A stretch of 64,000 bases of DNA, from assembly GCA_049279675.1 (NCBI GenBank), contig JBAPOP010000130.1, forward strand, positions 10,579-74,578, written 5' to 3'. Made by a program: the position numbers and the translations under genes. Position 1 is the first letter of the stretch; every line of letters begins with the position of its first letter. The DNA comes from Palsa-147 sp049279675 (GTDB lineage Bacteria > Acidobacteriota > Terriglobia > Acidiferrales > UBA7541). This document shows, piece after piece, positions 1 through 8,867 of this stretch. The notes beneath the pieces are model-generated. The model did not search any database, was not told the DNA's origin, and saw only the letters and a list, made by a program, of their open reading frames with translations.

Positions 1-1113
1 CACCTGCTCGTAGACGCCGAGGATTTCATCGATGGCGAGGTCACCGTTGGCGTGAGTGCCGAGCTGCCAGCCGGCAGCGTGAGCTTTTCGCGAAGTTTCG
101 AGGAGCGTCTCGCGCGGCGTGACTTGCAAGCCGGAATAGTTGGGAATTCCGATGTAGGGCTGCGAGAGCCACGCGGTGCGCTCGGAAATTGAGCCATCGG
201 CATATTGTTTGACGCCGCCGATGCGCAGCGATTCGTCACCGAAGCCGGAGTGAATTCCTGAATCCATGAAATGGTTGAGCGACTTGGCGGAGATGAGGCA
301 GTAGACGCGGAAAAGCAATTCGCCGGCGTCGCGGGAATCCTGATAGCCCTGGACGTCTTCGGGGCGCGCGTCCGCGTCGCAAGTGGATGTGACGCCTTTT
401 TTTGTGAACATTTTTGCGACGAGTGTGGCGGCGCGGCGGTAGTCGTCGCGGGTGGGACGGTCCTCGATCAATTTGTCGAAGACTTGCGTCGCTGCGTCGC
501 CGACGAACCCGGTGAGATGGCCCGCGGCATCGTGTTCGAAGCGGCCGCCGGGAGGATCGGGCGTTTTGTCGTCGACGTTTGCGAGTTTGAAGGCGAGCGA
601 ATTGACGAAGACGGTGTGGCCGCCGCGATGATGGACGAGAACGGGGAGATCGGGGACCGCGGCATCGAGGTCGTGGCGATTGATGGGGCGAGGAGTTTTT
701 CCGTCGTCGTAGAGGAAACCCAAGACCCATTGGCCAGGGGCAGTTTTCTGGGATCGCTCGCGGAGAGCGGATTGAATTGCGTCGATTGAATCTTTGTCGC
801 AGGCGACCATGCGGATGAAGTCCACGCCACTTTCGCAGGGATGCGCGTGGGCGTCGTTGAAGCCGGGGAGGACCGTTCTTCCGCCGAGATCGATTTTGCG
901 TGTGAGCGCGCTTGCGAGATTGAGGACTTCGTCATTCGAGCCGACCGCAAGGAAACGGCCGCCGCTGATTGCGACTGCTTGCGCGCGAGGCTGGTTTTCA
1001 TCGACGGTCCAGATGTTGCTGTTGTGGAGAATTAGATCGGGCTGGACGCGGCTCAACGGCGAGAGAGCGAAGGCGCCGACGGACGCGACGAAATCGCGGC
1101 GAGAGATTTGCAT
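1..1113 (-). CDS. Tat-exported amidohydrolase, YtcJ-like (3' end outside window)
   Basis: Reading from an ATG at 1113 the frame stays open for 371 codons to the window edge, so the C-terminus is missing. The start carries a twin-arginine motif (SRRDFV, residues 4-9) followed by a short hydrophobic stretch, which suggests export by Tat in folded form. Metal-binding features of the amidohydrolase superfamily are visible: HAH at 89-91 after a GF-D segment, a YADGS segment at 304-308 and HANGD at 354-358, as in YtcJ-type members (Amidohydro_3). These enzymes hydrolyse amide or related bonds; the substrate cannot be told. It stands alone and diverges from the next gene. Family call is firm; function is general. 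Confidence 0.85.
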   Translation of the reverse strand, partial: MQISRRDFVASVGAFALSPLSRVQPDLILHNSNIWTVDENQPRAQAVAISGGRFLAVGSNDEVLNLASALTRKIDLGGRTVLPGFNDAHAHPCESGVDFIRMVACDKDSIDAIQSALRERSQKTAPGQWVLGFLYDDGKTPRPINRHDLDAAVPDLPVLVHHRGGHTVFVNSLAFKLANVDDKTPDPPGGRFEHDAAGHLTGFVGDAATQVFDKLIEDRPTRDDYRRAATLVAKMFTKKGVTSTCDADARPEDVQGYQDSRDAGELLFRVYCLISAKSLNHFMDSGIHSGFGDESLRIGGVKQYADGSISERTAWLSQPYIGIPNYSGLQVTPRETLLETSRKAHAAGWQLGTHANGDLAIDEILGVYEQV

Positions 1114-1283
1114 GGAGGCTCCTGATTCGACGGGCGAAAGGATACTTCACAGAAGAGATTCGTTGCGAGATTTTTTCGGAACACTACGGCCAAAGGCACC
1201 GGGCGTGCGAGTCCAATTTAGGGCGAGATGCGGCGATTAGGCACATTGTAGTGAGCGTCGGCGCCGGGAGAAAAATTCGAGGC

Positions 1284-1289
1284 TATAAT
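1284..1289 (+). promoter_or_regulatory. Perfect -10 hexamer upstream of the 1321 gene
   Basis: TATAAT lies 31 nt before the ATG at 1321. No good -35 hexamer is visible at 16-18 nt upstream. The rest of the 207-nt gap between the divergent genes shows nothing else recognisable. Confidence 0.4.
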
Positions 1290-1320
1290 CAGCGCAGCTG
1301 GACGACGTGAAAGGATATCG

Positions 1321-1974
1321 ATGAAGAACGGAATTATCGGACTAATGGCGATTGGCGCGCTTTTGTCCACGAGCTGCGTGGGCGCGCAGGATTTGCCGAT
1401 GAAGGTGAAGGGCGGGCATGAGCTCGGAGAAACGGCCGAGCAGTTTTTCGCGGAGGGGCATGAAACGGAAGTGCTAGGCGCATGCGCGTCGGGGGATTTC
1501 AAGAGTTTGAAAAAGTCGACCAAGCGTTTGGCGAAGCAATACTGCGACCAACTGGCGGACTGGCGACAGCGAGCCAAGAGCGGGAAGCGGCTCGAGTACA
1601 AAGGCATCGGCGACGCGGCCGAATTTCGCACGGACACGTTTACGTTCGATGGGGGCCACCTTGTTAAGGTGGAACTGATCTACGCCGCGCCGAGCCCGGA
1701 GGCCAATTACAAGGGCAAATCGTTCACGGAAATCTTCGCGGGAGTAAAAGAGGCGTACGGTGCGCCGACGAGAGAGAGCAGCGAGACGACGCAGAGTGTT
1801 TACGGGCAGCAGTTCGTTGCGCACCGCGAAATTTGGGTGGCGCCGCACGCCGCGATCGTCATCGCGGAGAAGCCCGGGGCGGATGGATCGACGACGCTGC
1901 TTGCGTTCACGCGCGAGGAGTACGACCGCACGATGGCTTCGGGGAAACCGAAGGCTTCAAATCCGCTACAATGA
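1321..1974 (+). CDS. Secreted hypothetical protein
   Basis: I do not recognise this 217-residue protein. The N-terminus has a hydrophobic segment of about 15 residues ending near VGAQD at 20-24, which looks like a signal peptidase I site; a Cys at 19 lacks a good lipobox. The rest is a soluble, mixed charged domain with a fairly conserved-looking centre (FTFDGGHLVKVEL near 109-121) of the kind seen in small acidobacterial periplasmic proteins. A -10 box lies upstream and an AAAGGA ribosome-binding site (1310-1315) precedes the ATG. The gene is followed 30 nt later by a small membrane protein gene, so the two may be co-transcribed. Confidence 0.7.
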   Translation: MKNGIIGLMAIGALLSTSCVGAQDLPMKVKGGHELGETAEQFFAEGHETEVLGACASGDFKSLKKSTKRLAKQYCDQLADWRQRAKSGKRLEYKGIGDAAEFRTDTFTFDGGHLVKVELIYAAPSPEANYKGKSFTEIFAGVKEAYGAPTRESSETTQSVYGQQFVAHREIWVAPHAAIVIAEKPGADGSTTLLAFTREEYDRTMASGKPKASNPLQ

Positions 1975-2004
1975 CGCTTCCTGTATGAGAGGAGCGATAA
2001 AGAC

Positions 2005-2163
2005 ATGTTGGTGATGTTTGTTCTTCCGGCGGTGGTGCTATTGGTGCTGGTGTTTAGTCTCCCGATTTGGAAGCATCCGAAGAAGTGGAGCTTTTATTCC
2101 ATCGGCGGCATAAGTCTGATCATACTGATCGTTCTGATTCTATTTTGGACCGGACATCTGTAG
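2005..2163 (+). CDS. Small two-helix membrane protein (52 aa)
   Basis: An ATG at 2005 preceded by GAGGAGCG (1988-1995) opens a 52-codon frame ending at TAG 2161-2163. The product has two hydrophobic segments, residues 1-19 and about 34-50, separated by a basic linker (KHPKKW at 23-28), so it should be a helical hairpin in the inner membrane. No family recognised. It sits 30 nt after the secreted hypothetical protein on the same strand and may form an operon with it. The size and clear membrane topology argue that it is a real gene. Confidence 0.6.
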   Translation: MLVMFVLPAVVLLVLVFSLPIWKHPKKWSFYSIGGISLIILIVLILFWTGHL

Positions 2164-2330
2164 TTGGTGATTCGCGGTGAGAGTCTGGTGTCTTTACTTC
2201 AGTTTCGTTTCAAACTCTCGAGTGGATGATCGCTCGTAACGCTTTGCGATCGACGCGACGAACTCGCAGGCAGGGGCCTCCGGGCTCTGACGCGAATTGG
2301 GGGCACCCGAGCTCAATCCACGATCGGAGT

Positions 2331-3491
2331 ATGCAAATGCGGTTTTCTTTAGCCGGAATTGTTTTGCTTCTGGTTGTGCTGGCGATCGCGCGATTTGCCG
2401 CGGGACAACAGGCGAAAACTGCGCCTCCTGCCGCGATGCCGCCCGCGCCGGTGGTTTCTCCTGAAGTACACGCTGACCGAAGTGCGACTTTTCGTTTTCA
2501 GGCGCCGAATGCGAAGGAAGTGAAGTTGGCGCTGGAAGGCGCGGAGCCGGTGGAGATGCAGAAAGACGCGCAAGGCGTGTGGAGCGTGACGACGGCTGCT
2601 CTGGCTCCCGACTACTACGAATATTCAATCGTCGCTGACGGTGTGCGATTGCTTGATCCGTTGAACGCCCAGATGACCGTGAATTTGCTGACGCCGGCGA
2701 GCGTTCTTCATGTTCCGGGACCGGCATCGCTGCCGTGGGAATTGAGCGATGTGCCGCACGGCGAAATCCATCATCATTTTTATAAATCGGCGGTGGCGCA
2801 GGTGCTGGGCGATTACTACGTCTATACGCCGCCGGGATACGAGAGCTCGGACAGGCAGGAATATCCCGTTCTCTATCTTCTGCATGGGTACAGCGACGAC
2901 GCGAGCGCTTGGACGGGCGTTGGTCGCGTGAATGTGATTCTCGATAATCTGATCGCGCGGGGCAAGGCGAAGCCGATGATCGTGGTGATGCCGCTCGGTT
3001 ACGGCACGATCGACATGGTGCGGCTCGGCTGGGGCGCATGGGAACACGCGGATTTGCGCGATCGCAATTTCGCGAAGTTTACGGAGGCTTTGCTTACCGA
3101 GGTGATGCCGCGGGTTGAAAGCGAATATCGCGTCAAGAAAGATCGCGAGGCGCGGGCGATTGCGGGACTGTCTATGGGCGGGTCGGAATCGCTGCTTACT
3201 GGATTGAACCACCTCGATAAATTTTCGTGGATCGGCGCTTTTAGTTCGGGCGGAATTCCTGAAGATTTTCAGAAGGATTTTCCGTCTCTCGACGCGCAGG
3301 CGAACGGGCAGATTCATTTGCTGTGGATTGCTTGCGGCACTGAGGATCGATTGATCGGGCTCAATCGCAAACTGAGCGAATGGTTGAAAAGCAAGGGCGT
3401 ACAGCATGCGGATATTGAAACGCCGGGGGCGCACACGTGGATGGTGTGGCGGCGGAATTTGGCGGAGTTTGCGGGGTTGTTGTTTCGATAG
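2331..3491 (+). CDS. Exported esterase of the enterochelin esterase / esterase D family
   Basis: This 386-residue protein starts at ATG 2331 (CGGAG just upstream); a longer frame from 2226 exists but the signal peptide begins here (residues 3-25, ending at AAG-QQ). Residues about 40-125 form an E-set/CBM48-like beta domain (SATFRFQAPNAKEV). Residues about 145-385 form an alpha/beta-hydrolase esterase domain (PF00756 type) with nucleophile Ser281 in GLSMGG, a likely acid at Asp339 (GTEDR) and His368 (GAHTW). This architecture occurs in periplasmic Fes-like and feruloyl/acetyl-xylan esterases; the substrate is unknown. The gene is monocistronic. Confidence 0.87.
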   Translation: MQMRFSLAGIVLLLVVLAIARFAAGQQAKTAPPAAMPPAPVVSPEVHADRSATFRFQAPNAKEVKLALEGAEPVEMQKDAQGVWSVTTAALAPDYYEYSIVADGVRLLDPLNAQMTVNLLTPASVLHVPGPASLPWELSDVPHGEIHHHFYKSAVAQVLGDYYVYTPPGYESSDRQEYPVLYLLHGYSDDASAWTGVGRVNVILDNLIARGKAKPMIVVMPLGYGTIDMVRLGWGAWEHADLRDRNFAKFTEALLTEVMPRVESEYRVKKDREARAIAGLSMGGSESLLTGLNHLDKFSWIGAFSSGGIPEDFQKDFPSLDAQANGQIHLLWIACGTEDRLIGLNRKLSEWLKSKGVQHADIETPGAHTWMVWRRNLAEFAGLLFR

Positions 3492-3546
3492 GGGCGAGAG
3501 AGCAATTGTGACTCCGGCGTTTGGTGTGCATTTTTCGCGCGCGATC

Positions 3547-3573
3547 CCGGCCGGCCTTCCGGCCAGCCCTACG
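3547..3573. repeat. REP-like palindrome
   Basis: An interrupted GGCCGG palindrome (CCGGCC / GGCCGG around TT) ends in CCCTACG on the + strand. The same core plus CTACG or CGTAG end recurs at many intergenic sites in this window. It lies between the convergent esterase and adenosine deaminase genes. Confidence 0.7.
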
Positions 3574-3611
3574 AACAGCGAGACCGCGTTATCGCATGAA
3601 TTGTAGAACTG

Positions 3612-5153
3612 CTATTTTTGTTTTGACGCGATTGACGATTCGAAGCGATTGAATTCGAGTTCTTCCTGCCATTCTAGGCGGGCCTTTTCGTTTGCAGCTA
3701 GAAAATTCCTGCAGGCTGATGTCGACGGCTCGGACTTTGCGGACTCACCTGCACATGCCGGGACGAATGATTTGTAGTCCCGCGTAGACCATAGGCTTGA
3801 CCCTCTGACGAAAGCGTATTCGAGGCTGTTGCGCGCGAACGTCTTCAAGTCCGGATAGCCGATGTGAAAATCCACGACGGCGGTGCGGAAATATTCGGTG
3901 AGGTCGGAGCGAACGATGGCTTCGTCGTCGGTGGCGAGGGAGATTGGAACTCCGGCGTGGAAATATGTGGCGCAAGGATTTTCGTTGTTCGGCACTTCGC
4001 GGACGATCTGATAGCCGTGAATGGCGCATTCGACGAGGATGTGCTTGCGCGCCATCTCGGCGAGGAGAGCGGGCGCATCGTCTTCGTAGATGATGTCAAT
4101 GCCGTGGCCGATGCGTTCGGCGTGGCCGATTTCGATCGACTTGCGAATGTGCGACGCGAGCAATTCTTCGGGGTTCACTTCGCCGGGTGTGAGTTCGCCG
4201 GCGTGTAGCGTGATGTGGACCTTTGGATAGACGCCGTGGAGATAGTCGAGCATGCGCATGTGGAGATCGAAATCGTCGAGCGCGCGATATTCATCCTGCG
4301 ATTGAACGAGATTGATGCCGACGACGCGTGAATCCTTTCCGGCGAGTTCGAACCCAGCGAGCATCTGCGCGAAAACTTGCTCTTTCGGAAACGCGCGCAG
4401 GACCTGATTGAGGAAGCGAAGCGTGACGCCGCATCCGGCCTTTGGTTGCGGAGTATCGCAGCCGAGCATCTGGCGCATGACTTTTTCGCCGGTGTCGAGA
4501 TTGCGCTGGCCCGCGGCGACGACTTTGTCCATGCCGGCGGCGAGCATCTTCTGGCGTAGGGCGGCGAGATCGTCGTCCCAGCCGACTTCGCGGCCGAGCT
4601 TGAGTGATTCACCCTGGTCGGGCGTGAGCATCGTCTCCAGATAGATTTCGTGCTGAAGTCCGGCGCGCTCGGCGACTTCGGCGAACATTTCGCCCCAGTG
4701 CCGGTTTACGACAGGATCGAATTTTCCGAAGGCCGCAAAGAAGTGATAGCGAACGGAGCGATCGTCGCCCGAGCGGACGTAATTGCGGATGGACCACGCG
4801 TCGATTACCTGATTCCGAAAAGGAAAATTGGTCAGCGCTTGCGCGGCGGGGAGTTGGCCCTTCGCGGCGTCGCAGGGAGGCTGCGAGATGTCGGCGTGGT
4901 GATCGATGCAGAGGCCGTCCTCGACCGCGTACTGAATGTAGCTTTCAGCGTAGACCGAGCCCGTGAGGTGATGATGGAGATCGGCGCCCTTGGGCATGCG
5001 ATGGAGGAAATCTTCGAGCAGCATCGGATTATTGCGGGCGGAGTCGAGATATTGGGCCGTGCGCGCGGCGGGGGACTGCGCATGCGCGATGACGGGCCAC
5101 GAGGCAACGTGCGCAACGAGTACGAAGAGGGCGCATAAATTTCTGCGATACAT
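3612..5153 (-). CDS. Exported adenosine deaminase-family protein
   Basis: This 513-residue protein begins with a signal peptide (residues 1-25, ending AHA-QS) after a GGGAG ribosome-binding site. The TIM-barrel deaminase motifs are present: MPKGADLHHH at 53-62 (zinc HxH), HAGE after a beta strand near 318, RIGHG near 352 and TDDEA near 412 (the catalytic/zinc Asp pair). The MPKG-DLHxH start resembles the ADA2/ADGF subgroup. The enzyme would deaminate adenosine or a related purine nucleoside outside the cytoplasm, which is uncommon for bacteria. Length exceeds cytosolic Add (about 330 residues), mostly by N- and C-terminal extensions. No partner gene is adjacent. Confidence 0.87.
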   Translation of the reverse strand: MYRRNLCALFVLVAHVASWPVIAHAQSPAARTAQYLDSARNNPMLLEDFLHRMPKGADLHHHLTGSVYAESYIQYAVEDGLCIDHHADISQPPCDAAKGQLPAAQALTNFPFRNQVIDAWSIRNYVRSGDDRSVRYHFFAAFGKFDPVVNRHWGEMFAEVAERAGLQHEIYLETMLTPDQGESLKLGREVGWDDDLAALRQKMLAAGMDKVVAAGQRNLDTGEKVMRQMLGCDTPQPKAGCGVTLRFLNQVLRAFPKEQVFAQMLAGFELAGKDSRVVGINLVQSQDEYRALDDFDLHMRMLDYLHGVYPKVHITLHAGELTPGEVNPEELLASHIRKSIEIGHAERIGHGIDIIYEDDAPALLAEMARKHILVECAIHGYQIVREVPNNENPCATYFHAGVPISLATDDEAIVRSDLTEYFRTAVVDFHIGYPDLKTFARNSLEYAFVRGSSLWSTRDYKSFVPACAGESAKSEPSTSACRNFLAANEKARLEWQEELEFNRFESSIASKQK

Positions 5154-5197
5154 AGTGAACTCCCGTTTATTTTTTTCGAGTCGCGCGGCGCGGAGAA

Positions 5198-5551
5198 TTA
5201 GCCTGCGCGGGCCCCGTCGGGGACATGCGTCTCGGGAATGGCGAGCGCGGGCGTGATTCCGTCGGCGTAGCCAATGTCGAAGAGCATCCCTTCGGAGAGA
5301 ATGCCAGCCATTTGGCGCGGTTCGAGATTGATGATGAACAGAGCTTGCCTGTGCTCGAGATCCTTGCAGTTTACTCGCTCGCGTTTCATGCCGGCGAGAA
5401 TCGTGCGTTTGTGATCGCCGAAATTTACGGTGAGGGCGACGAGTTTTTCTGAGCCTTCGACGTTGTTGACGGCGTCGATCGTGCCGACGCGAACATCGAG
5501 TTGATTGACGGCGTCGAGTGTGACGGTGGGCTTAATCGGTGCTGGTTGCAT
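5198..5551 (-). CDS. csaA: CsaA-like tRNA-binding domain protein
   Basis: A 117-residue single-domain protein that matches the tRNA-binding OB-fold found in CsaA, Trbp111 and the C-terminus of methionyl-tRNA synthetase. Visible marks are LDVRVGTI near 19-26, the EGSEKL segment, TILAGM and LEPRQMAGILSEGML. CsaA has chaperone-like and tRNA-binding activity. I take ATG 5551 as the start because the domain begins there, although the frame extends upstream to 5605. It lies 44 nt downstream of nothing on its own strand; the adenosine deaminase gene follows with a 44-nt gap, so co-transcription is possible. Confidence 0.85.
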   Translation of the reverse strand: MQPAPIKPTVTLDAVNQLDVRVGTIDAVNNVEGSEKLVALTVNFGDHKRTILAGMKRERVNCKDLEHRQALFIINLEPRQMAGILSEGMLFDIGYADGITPALAIPETHVPDGARAG

Positions 5552-5619
5552 GGCGAGAAGGGTAGCATGGGCGCATCGTTTACGAGAGTAGCTGCTCAGT
5601 TCCATAGCAAAAACAAGAT

Positions 5620-5643
5620 GCCGCCCTGAAGGCCGGCGCTACA
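5620..5643. repeat. REP-like palindrome
   Basis: A degenerate copy of the intergenic palindrome family (GCCGCC ... GGCCGGCGCTACA) in the 140-nt gap between the inositol synthase and csaA-like genes. Confidence 0.5.
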
Positions 5644-5691
5644 AGTGCCGAAATCGGCCGCGCGGTCAGCATGGCGAAATTTCGGTTGCGG

Positions 5692-7005
5692 CTAGTCGTA
5701 GTATTCCGCGCCGAGGTGGGTGATTAGTTCCTCGCCCATCATCCAGCGGAGAGTGTTTTTTAATTTCATTAGCTGGATGAAGAGATCGTGCTCGGGATAT
5801 AGCTCGGGTGCGCACATTGGGGATTTGAAATAGAAGCTGAGCCATTCCTGAATGCCGTGCATACCGGCGCGGTGCGCGAGATCTAGGAAGAGAACTAGAT
5901 CGAGAACGATGGGCGCTGCAAGAATCGAGTCGCGGCAGAGAAAATCCACCTTGATCTGCATCGGGTAGCCGAGCCAGCCGAAAATATCAATGTTGTCCCA
6001 GCCTTCCTTGTTGTCGCCGCGCGGCGGATAATAATTAATCCGGACTTTGTGGTGGATGTGGCCGTAAAGCTCAGGATAGAGCTTCGGCTGCAAAATATAT
6101 TCGAGGACACTGAGCTTCGATTCTTCTTTGGTTTTGAACGAGCCGGGATCGTCGAGGACTTCGCCGTCGCGATTGCCGAGAATATTCGTGGAGAACCAGC
6201 CGTTCAGGCCGAGCATGCGCGCCTTGAAGCCGGGCGCGAGAATCGTCTTCATCAAAGTTTGGCCGGTCTTGAAATCCTTGCCGCCGATGGGAACGCAGCG
6301 CTCGCGCGCGAGTTGCAGCATGGCGGGTATGTCGACGGTGAGATTTGGCGCGCCGTTGGCAAAGGGAACGCCTTCCTGAATGGCGGCATAGGCGTAGAGC
6401 ATCGAGGGTGTAATCGCTTCGTGATTTTCCCTCATCGCTCGCTCGAAATCCTTGACGGTCTTATGGACGGCATGCGGTTTCAGGAAGACTTCGGTTGAGC
6501 CGCACCAGACCATGACGAGCCGCTGGGCTCCGGATTTTTTCTTGAAGCTGCGAATGTCGTCGCGAATCTGTTCGGCGAGATCGAGCTTGTTCTTGCCCTT
6601 CTTGATGTGCGTGCCCGTGAGATTCTTGACGTACTCGCGGTCGAACGCCGCTTTCATCGGGCGAATGCCCTTGAGGAATTTCTTGGCTTTCTGCAGGTGC
6701 TGGTATTCGAGGACACCGCATTTGCTCGCGGCCTGAAAGGCATCGTCGGAATAAACGTCCCAGCCGCCGAAAACGAGTTCGCCGGCTTTCGCGAGCGGAA
6801 CGAAGCTGCTGATTTGCGGCGAGCGAGCTTCGGTGCGCTTGCCGAGGCGGATCGTGCCCATCTGAGTGAGCGAGCCGACGGGCGGAGCGATGCCGCGGCG
6901 GATCAATTCCACGCCTGCCATGAAAGTCGTGCTGACGGCGCCCATTCCGGGCGTGAGCACGCCCAATTTCCCTTTGGCCGGCGCAATGCTAACGGGCCTG
7001 CGCAT
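5692..7005 (-). CDS. Inositol-3-phosphate synthase family protein
   Basis: This 437-residue protein starts at ATG 7005 behind a GAGGGGG ribosome-binding site. The N-terminal Rossmann segment GVLTPGMGAVSTT (15-27) binds NAD, and downstream blocks such as MVWCGSTEV, TPSMLYAYAAI, PIGGKDFKTGQT, SVLEYILQP and KVRINYYPPRGD are those of myo-inositol-1-phosphate synthase. The enzyme isomerises glucose 6-phosphate to inositol 3-phosphate, the entry to inositol lipids or compatible solutes. It is encoded alone and diverges from glutamine synthetase across a 380-nt gap. Family assignment is firm. Confidence 0.93.
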   Translation of the reverse strand: MRRPVSIAPAKGKLGVLTPGMGAVSTTFMAGVELIRRGIAPPVGSLTQMGTIRLGKRTEARSPQISSFVPLAKAGELVFGGWDVYSDDAFQAASKCGVLEYQHLQKAKKFLKGIRPMKAAFDREYVKNLTGTHIKKGKNKLDLAEQIRDDIRSFKKKSGAQRLVMVWCGSTEVFLKPHAVHKTVKDFERAMRENHEAITPSMLYAYAAIQEGVPFANGAPNLTVDIPAMLQLARERCVPIGGKDFKTGQTLMKTILAPGFKARMLGLNGWFSTNILGNRDGEVLDDPGSFKTKEESKLSVLEYILQPKLYPELYGHIHHKVRINYYPPRGDNKEGWDNIDIFGWLGYPMQIKVDFLCRDSILAAPIVLDLVLFLDLAHRAGMHGIQEWLSFYFKSPMCAPELYPEHDLFIQLMKLKNTLRWMMGEELITHLGAEYYD

Positions 7006-7385
7006 TCAATTCCCCCTCTTGGCGTTGATCTTACGCGAGAAGATGCGCCGCAATCCCCCTGCGGCAGCGGCCATGAAAACCAAAACAGCTATCTTGCGCG
7101 AAGGACGGAGGATTTGCAAATCCGATTGCAGCAATCCGGACGCATTTCGGTTCCGCCAGGTGTAGAATCCAACCGGCGCGCGGCGCTTGCAGCGGGCGTC
7201 CGAGATGTCGCTGAAGAGCGCGTCGCCGGTGCGCCATATATTTAATTTTATGATTCGGCCGATTAGGATTTTCGATTTGACGGAAATGAGAACGGCGCGC
7301 TACGCTACGGGCCGAATGTGCTGGCATTCTCCCTCTCATTCTTCCCAACAAGACATCGCTATCCCATTCCGTGCTAAGGAGATCC
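7006..7385. other. Divergent intergenic region
   Basis: This 380-nt gap separates two divergently read genes, so it should hold both promoters. Apart from the candidate promoter at 7277-7306 and the AAGGAG ribosome-binding site at 7376-7381 for glutamine synthetase, I see an AT-rich patch around 7230-7255 and no convincing gene or RNA. Confidence 0.5.
7277..7306 (+). promoter_or_regulatory. Candidate sigma-70 promoter for glutamine synthetase
   Basis: TTGACG at 7277-7282 and TACGCT at 7301-7306 are spaced by 18 nt, about 80 nt upstream of the start codon at 7386. This is a motif match only. Confidence 0.35.
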
Positions 7386-8816
7386 ATGTCTAGCGAATTT
7401 CGAAATTTTTTGGCGCTTTCGTACGACGAACTCGAGGAATTGAACCTCAAGGCGAAAGAGCAGCGTAAGAACCGCGTCGCCGCGCACAAGATTCAGGAAG
7501 AGCGCGTGAAGTATCTGACCGACGAGAAACGGCTGAAGGCCGTGACCGTGCTCTTCAGCGATCTCGAAGGCCGGCTGCACATGCTCGATTATGACAAGAA
7601 ATTCTTGATCAAGAGCTGGGACAACCTGACGTTTGACGGCTCGTCGATCCGCGGCTTCACGGCGCAGCGCGAAAGCGATCTGCGGCTCATGATGGATTGG
7701 AGCGCTTTCTATTGGGGACCGGCTGACGTCTTCGGTTCAGGCAAGGTTCTGGTATTCGGGCAGGTGATTGACAAGGACGGGTCGCCGTATTCGGCGGACA
7801 TCCGCGGTGCGCTGAAAGGTTACTCTGACAAGCTCTACGAGAAGAAGGGCTACACGCTTAACGCCGCGAATGAGATTGAAGGATTTCTCTTCAGCGGGCC
7901 CGACGCCGAGCGGAACTATTATCAGACGCAGAAATTCGATTACGTAAATACGGGCGGTTACTACCATTCGCTTCCGGGCGATCCGCTTCGGACGTTCATC
8001 GATACGACGGCGGAAGTGCAGCGCTCGATGGCGTTTCAGAACGAGAAGGACCACCCTGAAGTTGCGCCCTCGCAATTTGAAATCAATTATGGATACGGGG
8101 AGGTGGTGGCCGCGGCGGACCAGATCCAACTGTACAAGCTGATTTGCCGGCAGGTAGCGACGAAAATGGGGTTCACGGCCTCGTTCTTGCCGAAGCCGGT
8201 TGTGGGCGTGAACGGCAGCGGCATGCACACCAACGTTTCCGTAAGCAAGAACGGGAAGAATCTTTTCTGGGACCCGAAGGGCGAAGAAAAACTGAGCAAG
8301 ATGGGATGGGAGTTTGTAGACCGCATCCTGACGCACGGGAACGACATCTGCCTGCTGCTGAACGCGAGCGTGAACGCGTACCGGAGGCTCGACCCGCATT
8401 TCGAAGCGCCGAACCAACTTAAGGCGTCGCCGGTGGATCGCGGTTCGATGATCCGAATTCCCATCGGCAACGAGAGAAGTATGCGGACGGAAGTGCGTTC
8501 GGTGGCCCCGGATGCGAATCCGTATCTCGTGATGTACTCGATTTTCAAGACTGGACTCGACGGGGAGACATCGAAGATCAAAAATCTGCGGCAAGCGCAG
8601 CGCTACCTGCCGGACAACATTTACGACGCGCTCGCGAATTTCCGCAAGGCGGAGTGGACGACGAAGCTGCTTGGCGAAGACGTGAAGGCGCGCTACGGAG
8701 ATCTCAAGCAAGCGTCGGCCGACCGCTGCCCGCGGCTGCTCGGAACTTTTGTGAAGGTGCCGGAAGTGCAATACCACCACGAAGTCTACAATCAATTTTT
8801 GTGGAATTTGTTCTAG
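7386..8816 (+). CDS. glnA: Glutamine synthetase family protein
   Basis: This 476-residue protein starts at ATG 7386 with AAGGAG 5 nt before it. The beta-grasp domain holds FDGSSIRGF near residues 75-83; the catalytic domain holds NEIEGF, the NGSGMHTN block, and ANPYLVMYS. These are class I glutamine synthetase motifs; the enzyme makes glutamine from glutamate, ammonia and ATP in the cytoplasm. A DNIYDALA segment near 405 sits where GSI-beta enzymes have the adenylylated tyrosine loop, but the flanks differ, so covalent control is uncertain. No glnB, amt or glnE is nearby. Confidence 0.92.
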   Translation: MSSEFRNFLALSYDELEELNLKAKEQRKNRVAAHKIQEERVKYLTDEKRLKAVTVLFSDLEGRLHMLDYDKKFLIKSWDNLTFDGSSIRGFTAQRESDLRLMMDWSAFYWGPADVFGSGKVLVFGQVIDKDGSPYSADIRGALKGYSDKLYEKKGYTLNAANEIEGFLFSGPDAERNYYQTQKFDYVNTGGYYHSLPGDPLRTFIDTTAEVQRSMAFQNEKDHPEVAPSQFEINYGYGEVVAAADQIQLYKLICRQVATKMGFTASFLPKPVVGVNGSGMHTNVSVSKNGKNLFWDPKGEEKLSKMGWEFVDRILTHGNDICLLLNASVNAYRRLDPHFEAPNQLKASPVDRGSMIRIPIGNERSMRTEVRSVAPDANPYLVMYSIFKTGLDGETSKIKNLRQAQRYLPDNIYDALANFRKAEWTTKLLGEDVKARYGDLKQASADRCPRLLGTFVKVPEVQYHHEVYNQFLWNLF

Positions 8817-8867
8817 ACTCGTTGAGTTTCTGATCTCGAGGCGCGAGCATTAGCCTCGGTTGCGTTT

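Noticed and set aside
271..789. Open frame of 172 codons on + inside the amidohydrolase region
   Set aside because: It is antisense to the amidohydrolase frame, which shows clear family motifs from 1113 to the window edge; the + frame has no recognisable fold.
7737..8795. 352-codon - frame opposite glutamine synthetase
   Set aside because: Shadow of the glnA coding bias; composition is Arg/Val/His-rich with no fold signs.
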